A stretch of 64,000 nucleotides of DNA from an uncultured Clostridium sp. Its GTDB lineage: Bacteria > Bacillota > Clostridia > Lachnospirales > Lachnospiraceae. Location: the NCBI GenBank assembly GCA_934438135.1, contig CAKSBP010000015.1, positions 6,988-70,987 on the forward strand. Direction: 5' to 3'. Below, piece by piece: positions 53,854 through 62,488 of the stretch. How positions within the stretch are numbered: the first letter of the stretch is position 1; each line of letters begins with the position of its first letter. The notes below the pieces were generated by a model. It saw nothing but the letters and a program-made list of their open reading frames with translations, had not been told where the DNA came from and did no database searches. Both the position numbers and the translations under genes were made by a program.

Positions 53854-54434
53854 ATAATGTCACGGATTGTATGAAACAGATAAGGTTTATATTCTTTAAT
53901 AGAAACCGGCTCGTTATATAAAATCGGACTATAGCAGCTGGAACCAACTAGTTCAATGATGGAATAAATCATAATTTCAGGATCGCGGAAACTATGATTA
54001 GATTCTTCAATTAATGTATTGTATACATCATAAAAGTTTATATCTGCTGCGTCTTTCGGTGAAATCAAAGCTGATTTAAAAACACCCCATCCTAAATTTT
54101 TGGAAATAAAAATCAGCAGGGATTTATTTTTCACCAGCTGATTAATAATGTGGTCGACAATAAAAATAACTTTGTCTTCTGCATTGTTAATGTCAGACTG
54201 AAGTAGTTCTGCATGTGCATTGTAAAATAACTGGCTTGCTTTATGGGAAATCAGTTTATTACGGATATCGTATTTATCCGAAAAGTAAAGATAAAAAGTG
54301 CCTTTTGCCACACCCGCTTTGGTTACGATGTCAGATATGGATGTCTTGTTAATGCCCTTGGTAGTAAATAAGTCGAAAGCCGTATTTAGTAATGCATCTT
54401 TCTTTTCTTTTTTGTTTTTTTCAATTTTCCCCAT
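53832..54434 (-). CDS. TetR/AcrR-family regulator
   Basis: A 200-residue regulator. The N-terminal helix-turn-helix is clear: LLNTAFDLFTTKGINKTSISDIVTKAGVAKGTFYLYFSDKYDI at about 15-57. The C-terminal ligand domain is helical and divergent. The start at 54434 is set by AAGGAGG on the minus strand; a longer frame to 54485 has no ribosome site. The likely regulated gene is unclear: it is convergent with the esterase, and the region upstream (54435-54700) leads to the rml operon promoter. Confidence 0.9.
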   Translation of the reverse strand: MGKIEKNKKEKKDALLNTAFDLFTTKGINKTSISDIVTKAGVAKGTFYLYFSDKYDIRNKLISHKASQLFYNAHAELLQSDINNAEDKVIFIVDHIINQLVKNKSLLIFISKNLGWGVFKSALISPKDAADINFYDVYNTLIEESNHSFRDPEIMIYSIIELVGSSCYSPILYNEPVSIKEYKPYLFHTIRDIIKNHCID

Positions 54435-54583
54435 TCCAAAGCCTCCTTCCTTATCATTATATGGATTATACCACTTTAAAGTCAATGCTAATCTTTGAAT
54501 AAATCATAGATATACAGCAAAAATAAGAAGGAATTAAAGAGAGAGAGCTTCTTTCTGCCATCTGTTTCGAATGGAAGGAGTTA

Positions 54584-54612
54584 TTGTATTTAAAGAAAAC
54601 GTATGATACAAT
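54584..54612 (+). promoter_or_regulatory. Promoter of the rml operon
   Basis: TTGTAT at 54584-54589 and TACAAT at 54607-54612, 17 bp apart, about 90 bp before rmlA. Confidence 0.55.
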
Positions 54613-54701
54613 ATACAAAAAGAACTGACAGATTTTAGATGATATGGAAGCTGATATAAAGAAGAATGCACTTGAAAAAAGTGAAGAAATGGAGGTAAGA
54701 A

Positions 54702-55574
54702 ATGAAAGGGATTATTTTAGCAGGAGGTTCAGGTACAAGACTGTATCCTTTGACGCAGGCGATATCCAAACAGATTCTGCCTGTATACGATAAACCTATG
54801 ATATATTATCCTTTATCAGTACTTATGCTGGCAGGAATAAAGGATATTTTGATTATATCAACAGAACGTGACATGCCATGTTTCAAGCAGCTTTTAGGAG
54901 ATGGAGGAAAGTACGGACTGAACATAGAATATGAGATTCAGAAAGCACCGAATGGGCTTGCGGAGGCATTTATTATAGGGGAAGAATTTATTGGAGATAG
55001 TAGTGTTTCCCTGATTTTAGGGGACAACATTTTTTATGGAAGAAGTTTTTCAGGTACATTGAAAAAGCTTTCTACTTTAGAAGAAGGAGCGGTCATATTT
55101 GGTTATCCAGTCCGAGATCCAAGAGCATACGGAGTCGTAGAGTTTGATGAAAATGGAAAGGCTCTTTCTATTGAAGAAAAGCCCGAACAGCCAAAATCAC
55201 GTTATGCAGTACCAGGTCTCTATTTTTATGATAACTCTGTTGTTGAAATTGCAAAATCTATAAAACCTTCTTCAAGAGGAGAACTGGAAATTACCTCAGT
55301 TAATAATATTTATTTAGAGGCGGGAAAACTAAAAGTTGAAAAATTAGGACGTGGAATGGCATGGCTTGATACTGGAAGTCATGATTCCCTGCTGGATGCA
55401 GCAAATTATGTTGCAGCGATACAAAAACGTCAAGGATTATATGTATCCTGCATTGAAGAGATTGCTTTTAAACAAGGTTTTATTTCAAAAGAACAGCTGA
55501 TAGAACTTGCACAGCCACTGATTAAGACAGATTACGGAAAATATCTGATTGAGGTAGCGGATGAAACAATATAA
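54702..55574 (+). CDS. rfbA: Glucose-1-phosphate thymidylyltransferase
   Basis: RmlA makes dTDP-glucose, the first step to dTDP-L-rhamnose. The 290-residue length and the N-terminal LAGGSGTRLYPLT, followed by SKQILPVYDKPMIYYPLSVLMLAGI, are diagnostic. LGDNIFYG and the C-terminal GRGMAWLDTGSHDSLL complete the family pattern. It begins the rmlA-C-D-B operon; the spacing to the next gene is 21 bp. The rhamnose made here may decorate wall polymers from the two other polymer blocks. Confidence 0.97.
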   Translation: MKGIILAGGSGTRLYPLTQAISKQILPVYDKPMIYYPLSVLMLAGIKDILIISTERDMPCFKQLLGDGGKYGLNIEYEIQKAPNGLAEAFIIGEEFIGDSSVSLILGDNIFYGRSFSGTLKKLSTLEEGAVIFGYPVRDPRAYGVVEFDENGKALSIEEKPEQPKSRYAVPGLYFYDNSVVEIAKSIKPSSRGELEITSVNNIYLEAGKLKVEKLGRGMAWLDTGSHDSLLDAANYVAAIQKRQGLYVSCIEEIAFKQGFISKEQLIELAQPLIKTDYGKYLIEVADETI

Positions 55575-55595
55575 TAGAAAGATGAGGAAACAGCA

Positions 55596-56141
55596 ATGGG
55601 AAACTTTAATTTTGAAAAGTGTGGAGACATTGAGGGACTTTATGAAATTACACCAAAGGTGTTTGGCGACAACCGAGGATATTTTTTTGAATCGTATGAG
55701 TATGAGCAGTTTAAAGCTGCCGGACTTGATATGGTTTTTGTACAGGACAATCAAAGCTTTTCTTCGAAAGGCGTAATTCGGGGGCTTCATTATCAGAAAG
55801 AACATATGCAGGGAAAACTAGTTCGTGTTGTCAGTGGAAGAGTATTTGATGTTGCTGTAGATATCCGTCCAGATTCTAAAACATTTGGGAGATGGCATGG
55901 AGTAATTCTAGATTCTGAAAAGAAAAATATGTTTTATATTCCAGAAGGATTTGCACACGGATTCTTAGTACTCTCTGATACTGCAGAATTTGTTTATAAA
56001 TGTACCGATTATTATCATCCAGAAGAAGAGGCCGGTTATATGTGGAATGACCCGGCATTTGGAATTGAATGGCCAATAGAAGATGGTATGGAACTTTCTT
56101 TTTCTGATAAAGATCAGAAATACCAGCCATTTCAGAAATAA
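55596..56141 (+). CDS. rfbC: dTDP-4-dehydrorhamnose 3,5-epimerase
   Basis: RmlC epimerises the 4-keto sugar at C3 and C5. The 181-residue cupin shows EITPKVFGDNRGYFFESYEYEQF, the active-site stretch VIRGLHYQKEHMQGKLVRVV with its histidine, and FAHGFLVLSDTAEFVYKCTDYY. It is the second gene of the rml operon and is followed 18 bp later by rmlD. Confidence 0.97.
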   Translation: MGNFNFEKCGDIEGLYEITPKVFGDNRGYFFESYEYEQFKAAGLDMVFVQDNQSFSSKGVIRGLHYQKEHMQGKLVRVVSGRVFDVAVDIRPDSKTFGRWHGVILDSEKKNMFYIPEGFAHGFLVLSDTAEFVYKCTDYYHPEEEAGYMWNDPAFGIEWPIEDGMELSFSDKDQKYQPFQK

Positions 56142-56159
56142 TATTTTGGGAGGCTAATG

Positions 56160-57059
56160 ATGAAAGTATTATTAACCGGAGCGGACGGTCAATTGGGACG
56201 GGCTTTTAATGAATTGTTAAAGAATGAAAAAGAAGTTGTTCTTATTAATACAGTACGAAAAAGAAAAGGAACAGAATATCTGCCTTTGGGAAAAATCATA
56301 GAGATGAATATTTCCGATTCTAAAATGGTGAATCAGGTAATTGAAGCCGAAAAGCCGGATATTATCATTAACTGTGCTGCGTTTACAAAAGTAGATTTAT
56401 GTGAATCGGAACAGGAAACAGCAGAACAAGTAAATGCAGGTGGACCAGAGAATCTGGCAAAGGCAGCGCAAGCAATAGGAGCAAAATACGTCCAGGTTTC
56501 CACAGACTATGTATTTGACGGAGAAGGAAATCATCCATATGTAGAAGAAGACACGACAGCCCCTGCAACTGTTTATGGAAAGACAAAGCTGGCAGGTGAA
56601 GAGGCAGCACTTAAGTATTGTAAAAAAACTTTTGTTGTCCGTACTGCATGGCTTTATGGAGATGGAGCAAACTTTCTTCAAACGATGCTTCGTCTAGCAG
56701 AAAAGAATAAGGAAGTACGTGTAGTAAATGATCAGATAGGAACGCCTACTACATCTATGGAACTTGCAAGAATGATTTGGCATCTTGTCCAGACAGAAAA
56801 ATATGGCATTTATCATGGAAGCTGTGAAGGAGCAGCAAGCTGGTATGAGTTTGCTGTAGAAATTTTTAAAAAATTCGGTTGCGATATAAAGGTGAATCCG
56901 ATTACAACAAAAGAGTATCCGACACCGGCAAAACGTCCGAAATATTCTGTTTTAGAGAATAGGCATCTAAAAGAAGAAACCGGTTACCAGATGAAGGACT
57001 GGAAAGAAGCACTGGATGAATATGTAGAGTGGTATAAAGAGAAAAGGGAGGTTATTTAA
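56160..57059 (+). CDS. rfbD: dTDP-4-dehydrorhamnose reductase
   Basis: RmlD reduces the RmlC product to dTDP-L-rhamnose using NAD(P)H. The N-terminal Rossmann motif is LLTGADGQLGRAF; STDYVFDG and the catalytic YGKTKLAGE (Tyr and Lys of the SDR type) follow. There are two adjacent ATG codons (56157 and 56160); the second has six bases to GGGAGG and is preferred. The next gene starts directly after its stop. Confidence 0.96.
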   Translation: MKVLLTGADGQLGRAFNELLKNEKEVVLINTVRKRKGTEYLPLGKIIEMNISDSKMVNQVIEAEKPDIIINCAAFTKVDLCESEQETAEQVNAGGPENLAKAAQAIGAKYVQVSTDYVFDGEGNHPYVEEDTTAPATVYGKTKLAGEEAALKYCKKTFVVRTAWLYGDGANFLQTMLRLAEKNKEVRVVNDQIGTPTTSMELARMIWHLVQTEKYGIYHGSCEGAASWYEFAVEIFKKFGCDIKVNPITTKEYPTPAKRPKYSVLENRHLKEETGYQMKDWKEALDEYVEWYKEKREVI

Positions 57060-58133
57060 GTGAAGACTTATTTAGTGACAGGAGGAGCTGGATTTATTGG
57101 TTCCAACTATATCCATTATTTATATCAGACGGAAACAGATTTTCAGGTTATTAACCTGGACAAATTAACATATGCTGGGAATCCTGAAAATCTAAAAGAA
57201 ATAGAAAAAAAAGAAAATTATCAGTTTGTAAAGGGAGATGTATGTGATCAGAAGCTGGTGACAGAGTTATTTCAGAAATATGATATTGATTATGTGGTTC
57301 ACTTTGCAGCAGAAAGCCATGTTGATCGAAGCATAAAGAATCCAGAAATTTTTGCAGGTACGAATATCATGGGTACTTTGAATCTTCTGGATGTAGCAAA
57401 AAAGGCATGGGAAACCGAAAATGGATATAAAGAAGGAAAACGTTATTTACAGGTATCTACGGATGAAGTGTATGGTTCTTTATCTAATCTGGATGATTTC
57501 TTTTATGAAACAACAGCACTGGATCCACACAGTCCATACTCTGCCAGTAAGGCATCTGCAGATTTCCTTGTAAAATCCTACATGGATACGTTTCACTTTC
57601 CTGCTAATATTACAAGATGCAGCAATAATTATGGACCATATCAGTTCCCAGAAAAATTGATTCCGCTTATGATTAATAATGCACTTCAGGGAAAAAAACT
57701 TCCGGTATATGGAGATGGGAAAAATGTTCGTGACTGGCTTTTTGTCATGGATCATGCAAAGGCAATTCAGATGGTATTAAAAAATGGAAAGCTTGGCGAA
57801 GTTTATAATGTTGGTGGGCATAATGAGAAAACCAATATTGACATTATTCATATTATTCTGGATACACTTCTTGAATTTTTACCAGAAGATGATGAAAGAA
57901 GAAAGAATGTCAGTGAAAAACTGATTACTTATGTAGCAGATAGAAAAGGACATGACAGAAGATATGCAATTGCACCAGATAAGATAAAAGCAGATATTGG
58001 ATGGTATCCGGAAACTAAATTTGAAGACGGGATTAGGAAAACAATTAGATGGTACCTGGATAATGCAGAATGGATGGGGCGTGTAACATCTGGTGCTTAT
58101 CTGGAATATTATAAGGAAATGTATCACGTTTAA
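57060..58133 (+). CDS. rfbB: dTDP-glucose 4,6-dehydratase
   Basis: RmlB converts dTDP-glucose to dTDP-4-keto-6-deoxyglucose, chemically the second step. The 357-residue SDR protein has GGAGFIGSNY at residues 8-17, VHFAAESHVDRSI, STDEVYG and the catalytic Tyr160 and Lys164 in YSASKAS. The start is GTG at 57060, with GGGAGG nine bases before it. The order rmlA-C-D-B places it last of the four. Its TAA overlaps the ATG of the transporter gene by one base. Confidence 0.97.
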   Translation: MKTYLVTGGAGFIGSNYIHYLYQTETDFQVINLDKLTYAGNPENLKEIEKKENYQFVKGDVCDQKLVTELFQKYDIDYVVHFAAESHVDRSIKNPEIFAGTNIMGTLNLLDVAKKAWETENGYKEGKRYLQVSTDEVYGSLSNLDDFFYETTALDPHSPYSASKASADFLVKSYMDTFHFPANITRCSNNYGPYQFPEKLIPLMINNALQGKKLPVYGDGKNVRDWLFVMDHAKAIQMVLKNGKLGEVYNVGGHNEKTNIDIIHIILDTLLEFLPEDDERRKNVSEKLITYVADRKGHDRRYAIAPDKIKADIGWYPETKFEDGIRKTIRWYLDNAEWMGRVTSGAYLEYYKEMYHV

Positions 58134-59077
58134 TGAGTGATTTTATATTCAGCCTGAATGCCACCATACCAGTATTTTTGTTAATGCTGTCAGGGTGGCT
58201 TCTTGGCCGACATGGGATGTTTACAGAAGAATTCTGTAAAGTATCCAATAAATTTGTATTTCATATTGCACTTCCGGTACTGCTATTTCGGGATATAGCG
58301 TCTACAAATATTCATCAGGTGTTTAATATCCGTTTTCTTCTATTCTGCATGATTGCTACAACTATCTGTTTTTTTACTATCTGGGGGCTTGCCAAAGTAT
58401 TTATCAAAGATAAATCTATAACAGGAGCTTTTGTTCAGGCATCCTTTCGTGGCAGTGCTGCCATTTTAGGAATTGCATTTATCCAAAATATTTATGGAAA
58501 TTCAGGAATGGCGCCGCTAATGATTATTGGTGCAGTTCCATTGTTTAATATTTATTCGGTGATTGTTCTAACATTTGAGGGAGAATCCGAAGATAAGAAT
58601 GGAATCCAGAAGGCGGTTGTGAATATTGTAAAAAATCCAATTATTCTCGGTATCTTCATCGGACTTGTGTTTTCTCTGTTTCACTGGTATGAGAAACTTC
58701 CGATAATTCTAACAAAGACAGTAGGAAATGTAGCAGGAATGGCTTCACCTCTTGCACTCTTAGTAACTGGTGCAGGATTTGAAGGTAGAAAAGCCCTTAC
58801 AAAGATAAAACCAACTATGGTGGCAACACTGATTAAATTAGTGGTTATGCCGGCGTTTTTTCTACCAATAGCAGCCTGGATGGGATTCCGCGGACAAGAT
58901 ATGGTGGCACTTTTAATCATGCTTGGTGCACCAACAACGGTAACCTGTTACATAATGGCAGTAAATATGAAAAATGATGGAATATTATCCTCAAGTATTA
59001 TCGTATCTGCAACTTTGCTTTCATCCATTACATTAACTGGGTGGATTTATTTTCTTCGTGTTATGAATATGATATAA
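58133..59077 (+). CDS. AEC family transporter (auxin efflux carrier type)
   Basis: A 314-residue membrane protein with ten predicted helices in the auxin efflux carrier family, whose bacterial members export or take up organic acids such as malate. LNATIPVFLLMLSGWLLGRHGMF at the N-terminus, FRGSAAILGIAFIQNIYG in the middle and LLIMLGAPTTVTCYIMAVNM near the end are typical. It is translationally coupled to rmlB (TAATG), which is odd since no link to rhamnose synthesis is known. It ends at a strong terminator. Confidence 0.9.
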   Translation: MSDFIFSLNATIPVFLLMLSGWLLGRHGMFTEEFCKVSNKFVFHIALPVLLFRDIASTNIHQVFNIRFLLFCMIATTICFFTIWGLAKVFIKDKSITGAFVQASFRGSAAILGIAFIQNIYGNSGMAPLMIIGAVPLFNIYSVIVLTFEGESEDKNGIQKAVVNIVKNPIILGIFIGLVFSLFHWYEKLPIILTKTVGNVAGMASPLALLVTGAGFEGRKALTKIKPTMVATLIKLVVMPAFFLPIAAWMGFRGQDMVALLIMLGAPTTVTCYIMAVNMKNDGILSSSIIVSATLLSSITLTGWIYFLRVMNMI

Positions 59078-59081
59078 AAAT

Positions 59082-59128
59082 AAAAATACTGATACAGTCA
59101 ACTTCATTCTGTCTGTATCAGTATTTTT
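59082..59128. terminator. Bidirectional terminator
   Basis: AAAATACTGATACAG pairs with CTGTATCAGTATTTT (59113-59127), with T-runs on both strands. It serves the AEC gene and the convergent Big_2 gene that ends at 59129. Confidence 0.92.
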
Positions 59129-59785
59129 TTATGACCTGGTAACATATACGGAGCAGAGATCATATTTTCCATTATCAATGCAGGCATATATGGTAGCATG
59201 GCCAGGAGAAATTCCTGTGATTACACCTTTTGAACTAACAGTTGCAACATCAGAATCGGAAGAAATGAATCGCGGAGTTTCAGAAGTAGTAGCAGGTTTC
59301 AATTCGTATTTAATATACTTTCTATCACCTAGGCTGACTTCTACTTTCCCATTTTTTCCGCCAACAATCAGTTTAATACTGACAGCAGGAGGAGTAACTG
59401 AAATACTACATTTTAATGTTGCAACTGTTCGGAAACCTTCTTTTACACTTACCGTGATAACTGCATCTCCGACATCTTTTGCAGTTATCCGTCCTTCTTT
59501 ATCATCTGTTTTTTTTACAGAGACAACCGAAGAATCACTGGACTTGAAGCTGATTTTCTGGTTATCGGTAGAACGGTATACCTTAATGGTATACGTTTCA
59601 TCCAAAACCATTGATTTGGAATTTACATTCAGCTTCACTCTTGTATCATCATCATCTGATATCTCTGCAGCTTTTACAGCAGTAGTGTGTAGAAAGTTAG
59701 AGATTCCAGACACTGGAGCAAAGGAAAACAATAACAAAAGGAAGGAGAAGAATAAAATCCTTTTGTTGAAAAATGTATGTTTCAT
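59129..59785 (-). CDS. Small Big_2 Ig-like exported protein
   Basis: A 218-residue protein. An N-terminal signal or anchor (KRILFFSFLLLLFSFAPVSG) is followed by two Ig-like units; the second (about 142-218) is a clear Big_2 domain with RFISSDSDVATVSSKGVITGISPGHATIYA. An earlier stretch, ISFKSSDSSVVSVKKTDDKEGRITAKDVGDAVITV, is another. No wall-sorting signal is seen. It may be a small surface or membrane-tethered protein; ligand unknown. It is divergent from the two-component system at 59957. Confidence 0.8.
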   Translation of the reverse strand: MKHTFFNKRILFFSFLLLLFSFAPVSGISNFLHTTAVKAAEISDDDDTRVKLNVNSKSMVLDETYTIKVYRSTDNQKISFKSSDSSVVSVKKTDDKEGRITAKDVGDAVITVSVKEGFRTVATLKCSISVTPPAVSIKLIVGGKNGKVEVSLGDRKYIKYELKPATTSETPRFISSDSDVATVSSKGVITGISPGHATIYACIDNGKYDLCSVYVTRS

Positions 59786-59886
59786 GCTTAACCTCCTTTT
59801 CTTAATATGTACACATTATCCATATGGTAACATGGAAATTTGTCAGAATGGTGGCAGATTGGAAAAAACATTTTGTACAAATTAAC

Positions 59887-59914
59887 TTGTGATTTCGGTT
59901 CGATTTGATATAAT
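59887..59914 (+). promoter_or_regulatory. Promoter of the second two-component system
   Basis: TTGTGA at 59887-59892 and TATAAT at 59909-59914, 16 bp apart, with GGAGGAG before the ATG at 59957. Confidence 0.6.
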
Positions 59915-59956
59915 AATTAGTAGTATAATCATTCAAATTTTTTTGGAGGAGCTGAA

Positions 59957-60652
59957 ATGGGTTACATATTAATTGCAGATGATAATGAAGATATCACAAA
60001 TATTCTTTCGATTTATGTAAAAAAGGAAGGGTATAATCCAATCATTGCAAAAGATGGCGAGGAAGCTGTTACACAGTTTGATAAGTATAATCCTCTTGCA
60101 GTGCTTCTGGATGTTATGATGCCGAAACAGGATGGATATGAGGTCTGTCGGAAGATTCGGGCAAAGTCGAATGTCCCGATAATGCTGATAACGGCCCGAG
60201 GTGAGGACTTTGAGAGAATTATGGGACTGGATATTGGAGCAGACGATTACATAGTAAAGCCTTTTAGTCCAAGCGAAGTTATGGCAAGACTAAGGGCGGT
60301 TTTAAGAAGAGTAACCAGTTCAGTACAGACAGATACCGCGAATGAGAATCAGGTATCCATTGCAGATTTAACTATTAATCTGGATGAATATCTTTTGACC
60401 GTTGGCGGAACAAAGATGTCTCTTACGAAACGTGAAATAGAAACTATGTGGACACTGGTGAATAATCCAAATAAAGTATTTACGAGAGACAATCTTCTGG
60501 ACAGTTTATGGGGCTTCGATTATTACGGTGACAGCAGAACTGTAGATTCACATATTAAAAGGCTGAGAGCAAAATTAGACAAGGTACCTCATCCAAAATG
60601 GAGTATTAAGACAATCTGGGGAGTTGGATATAAGTTTGAGGTAGAAGAATAG
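59957..60652 (+). CDS. OmpR-type response regulator
   Basis: A 231-residue response regulator. The receiver has IADDNEDI at residues 6-13, phosphoacceptor Asp52 in LLDVMMPKQDGYE and the lysine in IVKPFSP. The C-terminal winged helix has KMSLTKREIETMWTLVNNPNKVF and ends in TIWGVGYKFEV. It precedes its kinase by 12 bp. Targets are unknown; the divergent Big_2 gene is a candidate. Confidence 0.94.
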   Translation: MGYILIADDNEDITNILSIYVKKEGYNPIIAKDGEEAVTQFDKYNPLAVLLDVMMPKQDGYEVCRKIRAKSNVPIMLITARGEDFERIMGLDIGADDYIVKPFSPSEVMARLRAVLRRVTSSVQTDTANENQVSIADLTINLDEYLLTVGGTKMSLTKREIETMWTLVNNPNKVFTRDNLLDSLWGFDYYGDSRTVDSHIKRLRAKLDKVPHPKWSIKTIWGVGYKFEVEE

Positions 60653-60664
60653 TGGTGATTACAA

Positions 60665-62173
60665 TTGAATAAGTGTAGAGAGATGAAGAAAGCAGCAGAG
60701 AATATCCGTTTACATGAGAGAATTGTGTTTCGGATATTTGCTTATTTTGCCTTTGTTGTCTGCATGTTTGCCATTCTTCTGGGAGTTATTTATGGAAGAA
60801 TGTATGAAAGAAGTACTGTAAATTCTTTTCGTGATGATTTAATTCAGAAGGCACAGCGTATTTCCAAATGTGTAACTAATTTTTCATCTACAGAAGATAA
60901 AGCTGGTTTTAATGCATATCTGGAAGCAGTAAAGTCTATTTTCGATCAGAATTCCACAGATGTGTATATTATGTCAAACCCAGATTCTGATTACGCTATG
61001 AAATCAGATTATACAAATTATTCAGATTTGAATTTACATGATAATTCTCTGCCGAAGGCAACGACTGAAGTTCTGCGGAAAGCATTTAGCGGGAAAATAG
61101 GAAGCAACAGTGGATATGATGCCTGGTATTATGGAAAAGTTGTGCGCATTGCGGTTCCAGTCACGGATGCAGGAGGAAATATAAGCGGAGCAGTAATGAT
61201 TATTTCCCAGCCACAGGATCAGGAAATGGTATCTAGTAATCGGTATATGATTTTTGTAAGCAGTATTGTAGCACTTTTGATTTCGATTTTCGTATCTGTT
61301 CTATTTGCTACACAGATTTCTGGCCCGATATCTGTTATGAGAAAGACCGCACTTACTTTGGCTGAAGGAAATTACGATATTAAGACCCAATTGAAAGTAA
61401 AAGGTGAGTTAGGACAGCTTTCCCAGTCAATTAATATATTATCTGATAAGCTGAAAGAAAATGAAAATGAACGAAAAAGCATGGAGCAGATGCGTATGGA
61501 CTTTTTTGCGAATGTATCTCATGAGTTAAGAACCCCGATTACAGTTATCCGAGGATATACGGAAATGCTGGCAGATGATGTGATTACAGATGAAGAACAG
61601 AAGAAACAGTATTATCAGCGGCAGTTGTCAGAGTGCAAGTCAATGGAGCGTTTGGTTGGCGATCTTCTTACATTATCTAAGATGCAGAATCCAGATTTTG
61701 AAATCGAAAAAGAGCCAGTTAATCTAGTGCAGGTTTTTCAGGATATTGTCAGAAGTGTGACAGTAATTGCAGAAAAAAAGAATTTAAAACTGAACATGAA
61801 ATATGAAAAAGAGAATATAATGATGATGGGAGATTACGATCGTCTGCGTCAGATGTTCTTGGTTATTATAGATAATGCCATTAAATTTTCATATGAAAAT
61901 TCTGACATCGATATTAGTCTAAGAGATGGACAGGAAATTAAAGTTTTTATACAAGATTATGGAACAGGGATTTCCCAAGAAGAGCTTCCATTTATTTTTG
62001 AAAAGTTTTACAAATCAAAATTACGTCAAAATGCAAAAGGCTCTGGTCTTGGTCTTGTCATTGCGAAGCAAATTGCAATAAAGCACGAAGGCAGGATTAA
62101 TGTACAAAGTAATTTGGGAAAGGGTACGTTGTTTGAATTTACCTTTGACAAAATAGAAGATATAATGTTATAA
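60665..62173 (+). CDS. HAMP-containing sensor histidine kinase
   Basis: A 502-residue membrane kinase. Two membrane helices (about 22-43 and 195-217) flank an extracellular sensor region of about 150 residues with a Cache-like look (WYYGKVVRIAVPVTDAGGNISGAVMI). HAMP, HisKA with His286 in NVSHELRTPITVIRGY, and HATPase (DNAIKFSYENSD, GSGLGLVIAKQIA) follow. The start is TTG at 60665. Its last codons contain the promoter of the 6S RNA gene, with the -10 box covering the stop codon. Confidence 0.93.
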   Translation: MNKCREMKKAAENIRLHERIVFRIFAYFAFVVCMFAILLGVIYGRMYERSTVNSFRDDLIQKAQRISKCVTNFSSTEDKAGFNAYLEAVKSIFDQNSTDVYIMSNPDSDYAMKSDYTNYSDLNLHDNSLPKATTEVLRKAFSGKIGSNSGYDAWYYGKVVRIAVPVTDAGGNISGAVMIISQPQDQEMVSSNRYMIFVSSIVALLISIFVSVLFATQISGPISVMRKTALTLAEGNYDIKTQLKVKGELGQLSQSINILSDKLKENENERKSMEQMRMDFFANVSHELRTPITVIRGYTEMLADDVITDEEQKKQYYQRQLSECKSMERLVGDLLTLSKMQNPDFEIEKEPVNLVQVFQDIVRSVTVIAEKKNLKLNMKYEKENIMMMGDYDRLRQMFLVIIDNAIKFSYENSDIDISLRDGQEIKVFIQDYGTGISQEELPFIFEKFYKSKLRQNAKGSGLGLVIAKQIAIKHEGRINVQSNLGKGTLFEFTFDKIEDIML

Positions 62174-62174
62174 T
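62145..62174 (+). promoter_or_regulatory. 6S RNA promoter inside the kinase 3' end
   Basis: TTGACA at 62145-62150 and TATAAT at 62169-62174 with an 18-bp spacer. Both boxes are consensus. The -10 box covers the kinase stop codon (62171-62173). Confidence 0.8.
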
Positions 62175-62180
62175 AAGTAC

Positions 62181-62406
62181 AGAAATTAAAGTTCCTGGGA
62201 TGTGCGATAACTCTTGTATTTTGAACCTACATCACTTTAAACGGGATTCCTACATTTATAAGTGGATGTCAGGCCTCCATGTAGTGGAAGGCAGAAGCTT
62301 ATATGCGGTTGCCCACCTAGCATTTGCTAGGAGTCAAAATCCAAGAACCGGCATTTTGGGAGAAAACTTGACTAAGCAGAATCTATTATATAGATTCTGC
62401 TTTTTT
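62181..62406 (+). ncRNA. ssrS: 6S RNA (SsrS) with terminator
   Basis: The segment has the clostridial 6S RNA style: an AAAGTTCCTGGGATGTGCG 5' strand facing GGCATTTTGGGAGAAAACTT on the 3' side as closing stem, internal TTTTGAACCTACAT, AAACGGGATTCCTAC and GCAGAAGC, then TGCCCACCTAG and AAGAACCGG. The length, about 190 nt to the closing stem, is right. The terminator GCAGAATCTA (62376-62385) / TAGATTCTGC (62391-62400) plus six T ends it. 6S RNA binds the housekeeping RNA polymerase and mimics an open promoter. The call rests on recalled consensus; a covariance search would settle it. Confidence 0.78.
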
Positions 62407-62441
62407 ACTTTTATATATAGAATCACTTAAAACAAATAAGT

Positions 62442-62476
62442 AAAGGGTTACCCGTACATGCATCAGGGTAACCCTT
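62442..62476 (-). terminator. Terminator of the amidase gene
   Basis: AAAGGGTTACC at 62442-62452 pairs with GGTAACCCTTT at 62466-62476, 12 bases past the amidase stop on the minus strand. Confidence 0.75.
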
Positions 62477-62488
62477 TAAAAGTTCAAA

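Noticed and set aside
62200..62430. 76-residue frame
   Set aside because: It lies wholly in the 6S RNA gene and has no ribosome site.
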